From positions 1 through 64,000 of the forward strand of contig JAHHIH010000025.1 of assembly GCA_019358835.1 (NCBI GenBank): a stretch of DNA of 64,000 bases, given 5' to 3'. Made by a program: the position numbers and the translations under genes. Under the pieces are notes generated by a model, which searched no databases, was not told the DNA's origin, and was given only the letters and a program-made list of their open reading frames with translations. This stretch comes from Tildeniella torsiva UHER 1998/13D. Its GTDB lineage: Bacteria > Cyanobacteriota > Cyanobacteriia > Phormidesmidales > Phormidesmidaceae. This document shows positions 28,924 to 36,943 of this stretch, piece by piece (the first letter of the stretch is position 1; each line of letters opens with the position of its first letter).

Positions 28924-29372
28924 ACAACACTCTCCGTAGCGTCCTAAACGTAGTCAAATCCGCCACAGTAAACCCTACAGACTCAACCCTAAGAAAGCCT
29001 GATGGCAAGAATAAGCCTGGGGGATAAACCAATTAAGGAACATTTAAGAAACTACCAAAATCACCTTTCAGTAAGTGATTTAGTCGCCATGAATGGGGAG
29101 GTAAAATGAGTGTTTTAATTGTGCGATCGCCCTCTACAATCCCTACGGCCAAAGCTCAGCCGACGGTCTAAGCTGGGCACTAGAAGATCAACCAAGGGTC
29201 ATACTGCCGAAATGCACGTTTGCATAGGCGGCAGTTCTTTTGGAGGCAGGGAGAGATGAACCGGTGACTAAAGCTACAGCAAATGACTTGCAATCGCCCG
29301 CTAGAAGATCGATGCTTCCTGCGTCTTTGGGCGATCGCTGAGGCAATTCAAAAGTCCCCGTCCCTGACCGGC
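28924..29372. other. Intergenic region upstream of pstS
   Basis: About 450 bases between exbD and pstS, both on the minus strand. It contains the Pho-box-like repeat (29030-29048) and presumably the pstS promoter. No gene seen in the rest. Confidence 0.5.
29030..29048 (-). promoter_or_regulatory. Pho-box-like direct repeat
   Basis: On the minus strand CTTAAATG, TTC, CTTAATTG: two 8-base repeats three bases apart, the 11-base period of the SphR/PhoB box known from cyanobacteria (CTTAACCT-type repeats). It lies 107 bases upstream of the pstS start. Inference: SphR activates pstS when phosphate is scarce. Confidence 0.65.
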
Positions 29373-29801
29373 TTACTCCACCGCCAGCGATACCCGGTTG
29401 CCGCCGATCGCCCGCAAATCTGTCAGTAGACCCGCCACTTCGCTGTAGCTGAGTTCGCGATCGGCTTTGACAATCAGCTTGCCGTTGGGGTTTTGGGCAA
29501 AGTAGGCGCGCACCTGCTGAGATACCTGGGTGAACGTTGCCAATTCATTGTCTAGCACCAGTTCGCCGTCGCGGTTGAGACCGACCACCATGGCATCGCT
29601 GGCCACGGCCTCCGCCTCGGGGCCACCATCCCCCGCTACCGACTGGGGCAGGCGCAGATTTGAAATCTGCTGCCCGGTGAGGCTCATGGAAATAATGATG
29701 AAAAAGGTCAGCACCGTCATCAGCACGTCCATCATGGGGACGAGGTTAATCTCGGGAATCTGAGAGTTGACCTGGCGGCGGCGAGAGCGCATAAAGCCCA
29801 T
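29373..29801 (-). CDS. exbD: Biopolymer transport protein ExbD
   Basis: 142 residues. A basic N terminus (RSRRRQVNSQIPEINLVPMMD), one membrane helix with the conserved Asp at its start (VPMMDVLMTVLTFFIIISMSL), and a periplasmic domain with the LIVKADRELSYSEVAGLL pattern. ExbD forms a proton-driven motor with ExbB and energises TonB. No exbB is next to it; upstream is the divergent glycosyltransferase gene. Confidence 0.92.
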   Translation of the reverse strand: MGFMRSRRRQVNSQIPEINLVPMMDVLMTVLTFFIIISMSLTGQQISNLRLPQSVAGDGGPEAEAVASDAMVVGLNRDGELVLDNELATFTQVSQQVRAYFAQNPNGKLIVKADRELSYSEVAGLLTDLRAIGGNRVSLAVE

Positions 29802-29964
29802 TGCGAATAAGAAGGCTGAGGGAATCTGAAGTGGTTTGTAAAAGCCGTCGTCCGACTTCGGCGAATGACCCTAGTATAGGGGGCTAAACCGGGGGTGGTT
29901 AGGGGGCAGCTTTTAGCGATCGCCCTTGGCCACCGTCCACGCTCAAGCGGGGGCTAGCCAGCAA

Positions 29965-31656
29965 ATGATACCCAAAGATCTCCACAAGCTCATGTATCGC
30001 GGTGCACACCGCCTGGCTCAGCAGCCTTGGATGTGGCTGCTGATGTGGGTTGCCCCGCTGCTGGCGTTCAACAGCCCCCAGCAAAGTCTAATGGCCCCCA
30101 CCGAAGCCCTCTACGCCCAGCAGGCCTGGGAAATGTTGAGCAATAACGACTGGCTCACCCTGAGCTGGTGGGGCAGCCCCCAGTTCGATCGCCTGCCGGG
30201 TTTGCCCTGGTTGATTGCCCTGAGCTATCACTGGTTTGGCCGCAGTGAGCTGGCGGCAAGGCTGCCCAGTATGGTGGCGGCAGCGACAGCGATTGTGCTC
30301 ACCTGGCAAATTGGGCGGCGGCTGGTGCCCCAAACTTTAGGTCTGTGGGGCGCAGGCATTTTTGCCGTCATGCCCCTGTGGATGCAGGCAGCCAAGCTGG
30401 CCACCCCCGACGCTCTGCTGTTGAGCCTTACCCTGCTGGCGATCTGGGCGCTGCTGCACAGCGAAGACCATCCGGCCCAGCGGGTGTGCTGGGGCCTGGT
30501 GGCGGGCCTGGCCTTTAGCCTGGGCTTTTTGGCACAGGGGGCGCTGGTGGTGCTGCCGATGGTGGCGCTGGTGCCCTACCTGGTGCGAGGTCATCGCACC
30601 CACCGCCACCTGAGCAATATTGGTCTCTACTACGGGCTGGCCTTTGGGGCCATACCCATCGCGATCTGGCTGGGGCGCAGCGTGGCCCGCTACGGCAGGT
30701 TGCCCCTGCACCAGCTCGGGGATCACTTAGTGGGTCAGCTAGGGCAAGCCGCTGGGCCAGTGCTACCCCAGGGGGTGTTTCAAGCGCCTTGGGCAGCAAC
30801 CTCTGGGGCCACTTACTATGTCTGGCATCTACCCCTCGCGACCTTTCCGTGGATAGGATTTGCCTTGGTGGGGGCGTGGCTGGTGGGGCGCGAGGGCACC
30901 CTGGGCCGCCGTACCCTGTGGCTGGGGTATCCGGCTGTTATGGTGCTAGCGCTTAGCCTGCTGAATATTCACACGGGTTACGACGCGCTACCGGTGTATC
31001 CCTTTGTGGCGCTGCTGGCGGCGGTGGGTCTCAACCATGGGGGGCGGCTGTTTCGCTCTCGGGCCCCCCGGCGCTATCGGGTGGCGGTGGGTCTGAGCTG
31101 GGCTGCTGGAGTGCTGGGTATTTTGCTGCTGTCGGCGGGGGCGGCCCTGCTGATTACTCCCGGCGAACTAATCGCCGCCGCCCTGCGCCCCTATGGCTGG
31201 CTGGGGGTGGCGGGCGGTCTGGGACTACTCTTACCCTGGCTTATGGCGCTTAACCGCTGGGGACGGGTGAGCCAGACCCAGCAGCGGCTCTGGCAGTGGG
31301 GCTGGCTGCTGGGGCCATGGCTGGGGGTGATGGCAGCCTTGGCAACGGGGATCGTGGGCGACTACAGCCCGGCACTGAAGCTGGCGCTGCAAACGCCGCC
31401 CGTTGCGGCCATTTTGGCGAATAATTCGGTGCATATGGTGCGACCGGGGCGCGATGACATATCCACTCTGCTGACGTTCTACACGCCCGATCGCGGCAAG
31501 CCCCTGGGCAACTGGAGCCAAACTCCCCCAGAGGGCTACGCCTGGGGCAACCCCGATGAGGTGCTGCTGGAGGATAACTATGAGGTAATTGCCACGGTGG
31601 AGGGCTGGCAGCTGGTGCGATCGCCCCTGGTGCCGACGGCGGTGCCGAGGGGTTAA
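29965..31656 (+). CDS. GT39-like (ArnT/PMT) glycosyltransferase
   Basis: About 563 residues with some ten to twelve membrane segments. The first extracytoplasmic loop has the acidic pattern of the family (SPQQSLMAPTEALYAQQAWEML, then LPGLPWLIALSYHWFG), as in ArnT- and PMT-type enzymes that move sugars from polyprenyl-phosphate donors. The C-terminal soluble tail is short. Acceptor unknown, probably a surface glycan or lipid. Starts at TTG 29926, ATG 29965 and ATG 29992 are possible; I chose 29965. The gene is divergent from exbD. Confidence 0.8.
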   Translation: MIPKDLHKLMYRGAHRLAQQPWMWLLMWVAPLLAFNSPQQSLMAPTEALYAQQAWEMLSNNDWLTLSWWGSPQFDRLPGLPWLIALSYHWFGRSELAARLPSMVAAATAIVLTWQIGRRLVPQTLGLWGAGIFAVMPLWMQAAKLATPDALLLSLTLLAIWALLHSEDHPAQRVCWGLVAGLAFSLGFLAQGALVVLPMVALVPYLVRGHRTHRHLSNIGLYYGLAFGAIPIAIWLGRSVARYGRLPLHQLGDHLVGQLGQAAGPVLPQGVFQAPWAATSGATYYVWHLPLATFPWIGFALVGAWLVGREGTLGRRTLWLGYPAVMVLALSLLNIHTGYDALPVYPFVALLAAVGLNHGGRLFRSRAPRRYRVAVGLSWAAGVLGILLLSAGAALLITPGELIAAALRPYGWLGVAGGLGLLLPWLMALNRWGRVSQTQQRLWQWGWLLGPWLGVMAALATGIVGDYSPALKLALQTPPVAAILANNSVHMVRPGRDDISTLLTFYTPDRGKPLGNWSQTPPEGYAWGNPDEVLLEDNYEVIATVEGWQLVRSPLVPTAVPRG

Positions 31657-31727
31657 GGAGTAGGTGAGTAGGCGGGTGGATGGGTTGGTGAAATACAACC
31701 CCGACTTAGCTTGAGAAATCCTCTGCG

Positions 31728-31767
31728 GAGAGACCCCCGGTATGAGGATTTATGCTGGGGGTCTCTC
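31728..31767. terminator. Bidirectional hairpin between convergent genes
   Basis: A perfect 11-bp stem (31728-31738 with 31757-31767) with an 18-base loop between the convergent glycosyltransferase and TPR genes. The T run is short, so termination strength is uncertain. Confidence 0.6.
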
Positions 31768-31776
31768 TTGCCATAG

Positions 31777-32172
31777 CTAGGCTGTGGCGATTAGCTGTTT
31801 TTTGACCCAGATGTCTTCCCTTGAGTGAATGTAGATGGGGTCGGCTTCAAGGGCGATCGCGCGGTTGTACGACTCCACTGCATTGCCGTAGGCACCCATT
31901 TCGGCTAGCAGCTTGCCTCGGTTGAACCAAGCCTGGTGATACTGGGGGGCGAGGGCTACGGCTTTGTCGTAGGCGGCTAGGGCCTCGGCCTGGCGCTTAA
32001 GGCCGCAGAGAGCATTGGCACGATTGTTCCAACCGGTGCAGTAGGTGCCGTCTAGGGCTAACGCCCGATCAAAGGTTTCTAGGGCCTGGGCGAACTGGCT
32101 CTGTTCGCAGAGGGTGCAGCCTTGGGCATTTAGGGCGGCGGCGCTGTGGTCGTGGGTGTGGATGGGGTTCAT
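31777..32172 (-). CDS. TPR repeat protein
   Basis: 131 residues with about three tetratricopeptide repeats: ALNAQGCTLCEQSQFAQALETFDRAL, GWNNRANALCGLKRQAEALAAYDKAV and AWFNRGKLLAEMGAYGNAVESYNRAI. Such helical repeats mediate protein binding. No other domain. ATG 32172 is chosen because the frame upstream has no homology and overlaps the region before the yrdC gene. Partner unknown. Confidence 0.85.
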   Translation of the reverse strand: MNPIHTHDHSAAALNAQGCTLCEQSQFAQALETFDRALALDGTYCTGWNNRANALCGLKRQAEALAAYDKAVALAPQYHQAWFNRGKLLAEMGAYGNAVESYNRAIALEADPIYIHSREDIWVKKQLIATA

Positions 32173-32299
32173 GGGCGATGATTCTGGGCAACAATCCCAT
32201 TGTGAAGTGGGGCAAAGGAGGGTGCTCAGGGGGGGTGTTACCCGCTGGGGGTGCGGGTTTACAATCCGTTGGGGAAAAGATCCATCTACAGTACAGCCT

Positions 32300-32941
32300 A
32301 TGCCACAGGTATCTCTACTAGAACTGGTTGGGGCGGTGCAAGCGGGGGAGTTGGTAAGCTTGCCGACCGATACGGTGCCAGCGCTGGCGGCGCGGCCCGA
32401 GGCGGGCGATCGCATCTACACAGCTAAAGAGCGCAGCCCCGACAAGCCGCTGATTCTCATGGGGGCCAGCCTTGACGATCTGCGGCCCTACATCGACGGC
32501 AACGAGGATGAACTGGCCCAGTGGAGCGCGATCGCCGCTCAGCACTGGCCCGGCGCGCTGACCCTGGTGCTGCCCGCCAGCGATCGCCTGCCCCCTGCCA
32601 TGAACCCGCAAAATACGGGTACCGTGGGGCTGAGAGTTCCCAACCATGCCCTGGCGCGATACCTCCTAGCGCGCACCGGCCCCCTGGCCACTACCAGCGC
32701 CAACCGCTCAGGGGAGCCGCCGCTAGAGACTATGGCGGCGATCGAGGCCAGCTTTCCCCAGGTGTTTACCCTGGGTGAGACGGCCCGCGCCGAGATCTAC
32801 GCCCTCCTTAACGTCGCCGATCCCCCTCACAATCAGCCCCAGGGCTCGGGGCTGCCCTCGACCGTGGTGCGCTGGCGGGCCGGGGGCTGGGAGGTGCTGC
32901 GATCGGGCGCAGTAGCCCTTCCCAAGGCTGCTAACCCTTAA
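32300..32941 (+). CDS. tsaC: Threonylcarbamoyl-AMP synthase (YrdC/Sua5 family)
   Basis: 213 residues with the YrdC fold. It makes threonylcarbamoyl-AMP, the precursor of the t6A37 modification of tRNAs reading ANN codons. Visible motifs: GELVSLPTDTVPALAARP, IYTAKERSPDKPLILM (usual K-R-x5-P type loop) and GPLATTSANRSGEPP. The C-terminal Sua5 domain is absent, so the TsaC type fits. ATG 32300 opens the domain. It is divergent from the TPR gene. Confidence 0.9.
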   Translation: MPQVSLLELVGAVQAGELVSLPTDTVPALAARPEAGDRIYTAKERSPDKPLILMGASLDDLRPYIDGNEDELAQWSAIAAQHWPGALTLVLPASDRLPPAMNPQNTGTVGLRVPNHALARYLLARTGPLATTSANRSGEPPLETMAAIEASFPQVFTLGETARAEIYALLNVADPPHNQPQGSGLPSTVVRWRAGGWEVLRSGAVALPKAANP

Positions 32942-33020
32942 ATAACCAACACCAGTCCCACCAGAGCGTAGGCTAGCAATACACCTCTACCCCCTACACC
33001 CCACCCCTCATCCCTCCACC

Positions 33021-33740
33021 ATGGACTATCCCCAGGGTCAAAACTTCACCGATATCGAGACGCTACAGCTGGCCTACGATCGCCTGCGGCACCAGGCCCA
33101 GCACCAGGCAGCTTTTTTGGGCACGGCCTCCCACGAGCTTAGGTCGCCGATCACTCAAATCATTAGCCTGCACCAGCTAATTCTCGAAGACCTGTGCGAA
33201 AGCCCCGCCGAAGAGCGGGAGTTTATTGCCCAGGCCAACCAGGCCATTCAAACGGTGCTCAAGAATCTCGATCTGCTGATCACCCTCTCTAAGTTCGATA
33301 TTGGTGCTCTGCACCCCCAGCTCGCCCCCACCCTGCTCCAGCCGCTAATTACCCGCGTCCAGCGCATGATCGAAATGCAGTGCATCAACCGCCACTGCCG
33401 GTTGATTGTGGGGCCGGTGGAGGCCGGCCTCCAAGTTCAAACTGACCCAGCCTGGCTAGAGCAATCCCTAGTAATGCTGATCGAAGCCGCCCTGGCCCTG
33501 GGTAGTCCGCAGATTAGCCTAACCGTGTCTGAAGACCCCACCACCGGCAGCGTTGCCCTGCATTTGGGGACGAATCCTGGCGAGGCGCCACCGTCGGCTA
33601 TGGCCGCCCTATCGCCCGAGTTTCGCTACCAGCTTGCCGCTCGCCTAGCGCTGCACCTGGGGGCTGCCCTAGAGTTCCTAGGGCCTGCCGAAACGCCCAA
33701 AAGTCTTTTGTGCCTGAAGCTACCGCGCCCCGCTAATTAA
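33021..33740 (+). CDS. Histidine kinase with degenerate ATPase domain
   Basis: 239 residues. The HisKA dimerisation helix has an intact H box (ASHELRSPITQ, His at about residue 40). The rest has the length of a HATPase_c domain, but I cannot find the N box or the G1 and G2 glycine boxes: where they should be the sequence reads LEQSLVMLIEAALALG and HLGTNPGEAPP. It may accept or remove phosphate but probably cannot bind ATP normally. No sensor domain and no response regulator nearby. The ATG at 33021 follows directly on a C/T-rich tract. Confidence 0.75.
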   Translation: MDYPQGQNFTDIETLQLAYDRLRHQAQHQAAFLGTASHELRSPITQIISLHQLILEDLCESPAEEREFIAQANQAIQTVLKNLDLLITLSKFDIGALHPQLAPTLLQPLITRVQRMIEMQCINRHCRLIVGPVEAGLQVQTDPAWLEQSLVMLIEAALALGSPQISLTVSEDPTTGSVALHLGTNPGEAPPSAMAALSPEFRYQLAARLALHLGAALEFLGPAETPKSLLCLKLPRPAN

Positions 33741-33930
33741 CGCCCGGCACCGCCATTTCATTGAACATTTGAATTGACCGTTCCATTTCAGGATCTTTCG
33801 ATATAGTTTGGGCAAATCGCTTCCGGAATTAACGGCTGCTTCTCTGTAGCTGGCTTTACGTCAGTGCCCTGTAGATGTCAAATCGCAGCCTGCCGGATTG
33901 GATCCCTGAAACTAAGTCACAGTAATAATT

Positions 33931-34122
33931 ATGGAATTTGCTATCGTGCTCATTCTGGTCTTCATTGTGTGGACCAATGAGGCCCTATTGGGGAAGCCAT
34001 TAGTCAAAGAGATTAAGCCCAAAACCGCAGAAGAAGAATTTACCGCTGCCCTCACTAAGTTTTTAGATAAAGGCATTCCGGTGCGGATCGTTGAAAAGAA
34101 AGAAGATAAAAAAGGGGGATAG
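33931..34122 (+). CDS. Small membrane protein upstream of hli
   Basis: 63 residues: one N-terminal membrane helix (about 2-17, EFAIVLILVFIVW) and a charged cytoplasmic or stromal-side tail (EIKPKTAEEEFTAALTKFLDKGIPVRIVEKKEDKKGG). Not recognised. The hli gene starts 43 bases downstream on the same strand, so the two may share a transcript and this may be a thylakoid or plasma membrane protein. ATG 33931 is unambiguous; no strong ribosome binding site. Confidence 0.6.
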   Translation: MEFAIVLILVFIVWTNEALLGKPLVKEIKPKTAEEEFTAALTKFLDKGIPVRIVEKKEDKKGG

Positions 34123-34165
34123 AATAGGCCTGGATCTTGCATCTTGTTTATCCCTCGCCAAAATT

Positions 34166-34348
34166 ATGACCCAAGATATCAATCCTGCCGCCTCAGTTCC
34201 CAACGCTGCTGAACCTGCCCCCGCCTTTGGTTGGAACCGCTATGCCGAGCGCATTAACGGGCGGTTTGCCATGGTGGGCTTTGTGGCTCTGCTGCTGCTA
34301 GAGCTGGTCACTGGGCAAACGTTTTTTAGCTGGCTGGGTCTGGGCTGA
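34166..34348 (+). CDS. hli: High-light-inducible protein (Hlip/Scp)
   Basis: 60 residues with a single chlorophyll-binding helix, ERINGRFAMVGFVALLLLEL, the ELIP/LHC motif ExxNGRxAMxG. Hlips bind chlorophyll and carotenoids and protect photosystem II assembly and chlorophyll synthesis under strong light. The N-terminal 20 residues are a variable Pro/Ala-rich tail. ATG 34166 is chosen because the codons before it belong to another frame of the preceding small gene. Confidence 0.95.
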   Translation: MTQDINPAASVPNAAEPAPAFGWNRYAERINGRFAMVGFVALLLLELVTGQTFFSWLGLG

Positions 34349-34424
34349 GCATAGACCTAACCCCGGTATGCCCTGCCCTCTAGACCTTAGAAATGGTAGG
34401 CTTAGGGGTGATTTTTGGCATGGT

Positions 34425-35039
34425 GTGACTGTGGTTAACCCCAATGCAGAGATTGGGCGGCTGCGGGAGCTGATGCCCGCCACCGCCCGCATGAAAACTA
34501 AGCTAATGCTCAGCGATCGCCAGCTGAACGTTATCAAGGCCGAGTTTCCGCGTCCCTGGCAATCGACTCACACAGTCTCGATCAATCTCGACCTGTGGCA
34601 TCGGCTGGCCGTGGCCGAGCGCGACCTGCTGTTTTTGCGCACCGTGAGCTGGGTGACCCTGGCCAACGTGCTCAAACCGAACTGGTACCAGGCCATGGCC
34701 GGGGCTGGGCTGGCCGGGGGTGTGGTCGAGCTGCTCCAGGGCGATGCCGTGGGCGTGGTGGCTGCCGCTGGGGTTACAGCCCTGGCCGGGTGGCAAATTT
34801 GGCGCGGCGTCACAGGCCCCCAAATTGAGATGGTCGCCGACGATAAGGCCGTGCAGGTGTCACTGCGGCGCGGCTACGATCAGACCGACGCCGCTGCTGC
34901 CCTGATTCGCGCCATTGAGGCGGTGCCCCCCCTAGAGGGCCGACAGGTGCTCACGGTCAACGAACTGCTGCGCTGCCAAAACCTGCGGCGGCAAACCTGG
35001 CGGTCAGAATTCTCGGTGCCCGAAAGCTACCTGCGTTAG
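34425..35039 (+). CDS. DUF3318 family membrane protein
   Basis: About 204 residues. The N terminus NPNAEIGRLRELMPATARMKTK and the segment HTVSINLDLWHRLAVAERDLLFLRTVSW match DUF3318, a cyanobacterial family of unknown function. A hydrophobic, Gly/Ala-rich region (about 88-128) makes one or two membrane segments, and the C-terminal part is soluble. An ATG at 34368 would add 19 unlikely residues; GTG 34425 or 34431 fits the family better. Confidence 0.8.
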   Translation: MTVVNPNAEIGRLRELMPATARMKTKLMLSDRQLNVIKAEFPRPWQSTHTVSINLDLWHRLAVAERDLLFLRTVSWVTLANVLKPNWYQAMAGAGLAGGVVELLQGDAVGVVAAAGVTALAGWQIWRGVTGPQIEMVADDKAVQVSLRRGYDQTDAAAALIRAIEAVPPLEGRQVLTVNELLRCQNLRRQTWRSEFSVPESYLR

Positions 35040-35148
35040 AGTTTTCCAGCTAAATACTTATCCAGAGTTTTATGGCAACAGGCCCAATGGGCCGAGTTTG
35101 CGACCTCAAAGGGGACGTCCTATTTAGATGGAACAATCTTAGGCATCT

Positions 35149-36006
35149 ATGGTTCAGTCATCGGTTTCGGCCCCTGGGACTCACCCTGGCTGGCAGGGGT
35201 TAGCCCATCTCAGATACGCCATGGAATCGGGACGTTGTGTGCCGACTCAGACCTACACCCGCGCTCCCCTGCGAGTGCAGCGTCCCCTGTATCCCGAAGG
35301 GGAAGGGCTGTGCCATACCGTGCTGGTGCATACCGCTGGGGGCCTGGTGGGGGGCGACAGCCTGGTGGTGGAACTGGCGGCTGCCCCCCGCGCCCTGGCC
35401 CTGGTCACCACCGCTGCCGCCAGCAAGGTTTACGGCAGCGCGGATACCGCCAGCAGCCAGCGAGTGGATATTACCCTGGCTCCAGAGAGCTGCTTGGAAT
35501 GGTTTCCCCAGGAAACCATTGTGTTTGACCAGGCCCACTACAGCCAAAGCCTGCGGGTGAATCTGGCCCCAAAGGCCGTCTGGGCAGGCTGGGAGATCAC
35601 TCGCTTTGGTCGCAGCGCTCGGGGAGAAACCTTTGAACAGGGCCAGTGGCGATCGCGCCTCGAAGTCTGGCAAGCCGACCAGCCCCTATGGCTCGATCGC
35701 CAGCATTTGACCGGTGGAAGTGCAGCCCTTCACAGCCCCAACGGCTTGGCAGAGCACCCGGTGGTGGGTAGCTTTGCCGTAGTAGGGCACCGGTTTGAAA
35801 ATGACTCGGTGACGACTCTGCGCCAGCTGTGGCCCAGCGACCAACCCGGCGATATCGGCGTCACCCGACTGCAATCGGGGTTGTTGTGTCGCTACCGAGG
35901 CCCCTCCAGCCAAGCGGCACGGCGATGGTTTGTGGCCGCCTGGCAGCACCTGCGCCCGCTCTACCTGGGTCGCCCTGCCGCTGTGTCACGGCTGTGGCCC
36001 CGGTAG
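35149..36006 (+). CDS. ureD: Urease accessory protein UreD
   Basis: 285 residues. The family motif HTAGGLVGGDSL and the later TTAAASKVYGS and ECLEWFPQETIVFDQA are clear. UreD, with UreF and UreG, loads nickel into urease. Unlike many urease clusters, no other ure gene adjoins it, and a terminator follows, so the rest of the urease genes must lie elsewhere, as in several cyanobacteria. ATG 35149. Confidence 0.93.
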   Translation: MVQSSVSAPGTHPGWQGLAHLRYAMESGRCVPTQTYTRAPLRVQRPLYPEGEGLCHTVLVHTAGGLVGGDSLVVELAAAPRALALVTTAAASKVYGSADTASSQRVDITLAPESCLEWFPQETIVFDQAHYSQSLRVNLAPKAVWAGWEITRFGRSARGETFEQGQWRSRLEVWQADQPLWLDRQHLTGGSAALHSPNGLAEHPVVGSFAVVGHRFENDSVTTLRQLWPSDQPGDIGVTRLQSGLLCRYRGPSSQAARRWFVAAWQHLRPLYLGRPAAVSRLWPR

Positions 36007-36084
36007 AGGCCTCTACTCATCCAAGGATGATCGGTTCTGGGCGAAAGCCAATACAGCCCGTGAAGTCTGGGCTTACAACCGCCC

Positions 36085-36117
36085 AAAATGCCCAAAGTTC
36101 AAACCACTGGGCATTTT
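36085..36117 (+). terminator. Intrinsic terminator of ureD
   Basis: A 10-bp stem AAAATGCCCA/TGGGCATTTT with a 13-base loop and a T-rich tail, about 80 bases after the ureD stop. Confidence 0.65.
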
Positions 36118-36273
36118 TCACTTTTCATTTTTCACTCTTCCAGCTTCGTTCTTTCGCCATAGCCAGGTGACCTAGCCTCATCCTCTATCCATCGCTGTCG
36201 GCAATAGCGGCGATCGCAGGACTTCAGCGCTCCTTCCGGACGAGGGGCTAACGCCAGCGAAAGTATAAAAACC

Positions 36274-36939
36274 ATGAGACTTCTTAAAGGTGCTATGAAG
36301 ACCCCTCACTTTTCTGGCTCTAAGCTTCCTCCTGCCTCAGAATACGCGCTGATTATTGGGGCAGGAGCAACGGCGGCCATGTCGATGGCAGCGCAGCAGG
36401 TGGCGGTGGCCACGCTACCCGTAACTACCCTGGTCGCCCTAGGCCTGCTCAACCGCTACCGGCTTGACCAACGACTGCAAGACAGCGAGACCAGCGGGTC
36501 TACCCTAGAAGAAGCTACCCATAGACAGGCCCCAGCGGCCCCCCAGCGAGTCACCGCGCAGCCTCGGCCCGACGTGATTTCGGCCCGGCCCCAGGCGGCG
36601 ACTACGCCGACCACCTCGGCCCGTTTTTCTGACCAGCGCGCCTACATTCACGACACCCTGGCCAAAAAAATTCAGGCTAAGGCCGACTTTGCGGCGGTGC
36701 AGCAAGCCAGTTTGAAAAAGGTGGGGGCACATCTCCAGCAGACTCGGCAAGAGCAGTCGCTGTCGTTGGAGGACGTCTACCAGCGGACGTTCATTCAGCC
36801 CTATACCCTAAAGGCGATCGAGACCGGCAATTTGCAGCAGCTGCCAGAAGCGTTTTACATTCGCGCCTTTATTCAGAAATATGCTTCGGCTTTGGGCCTG
36901 GAGGGGGCTACCTTAGCGGCGGATTTTCCGATGTCTTGA
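36274..36939 (+). CDS. RodZ-like helix-turn-helix membrane protein
   Basis: 221 residues. An N-terminal hydrophobic segment (about 25-58) is followed by a Pro/Thr/Ala-rich linker and a C-terminal HTH domain of the RodZ (HTH_25) type: KKVGAHLQQTRQEQSLSLEDVYQRT...IETGNLQQLPEAFYIRAFIQKYA. In RodZ this domain binds MreB at the membrane to keep cell shape. Here the order is reversed: the membrane segment comes first. ATG 36274 or ATG 36295. It ends four bases before the end of the convergent radical SAM gene. Confidence 0.7.
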   Translation: MRLLKGAMKTPHFSGSKLPPASEYALIIGAGATAAMSMAAQQVAVATLPVTTLVALGLLNRYRLDQRLQDSETSGSTLEEATHRQAPAAPQRVTAQPRPDVISARPQAATTPTTSARFSDQRAYIHDTLAKKIQAKADFAAVQQASLKKVGAHLQQTRQEQSLSLEDVYQRTFIQPYTLKAIETGNLQQLPEAFYIRAFIQKYASALGLEGATLAADFPMS

Positions 36940-36943
36940 CGGC

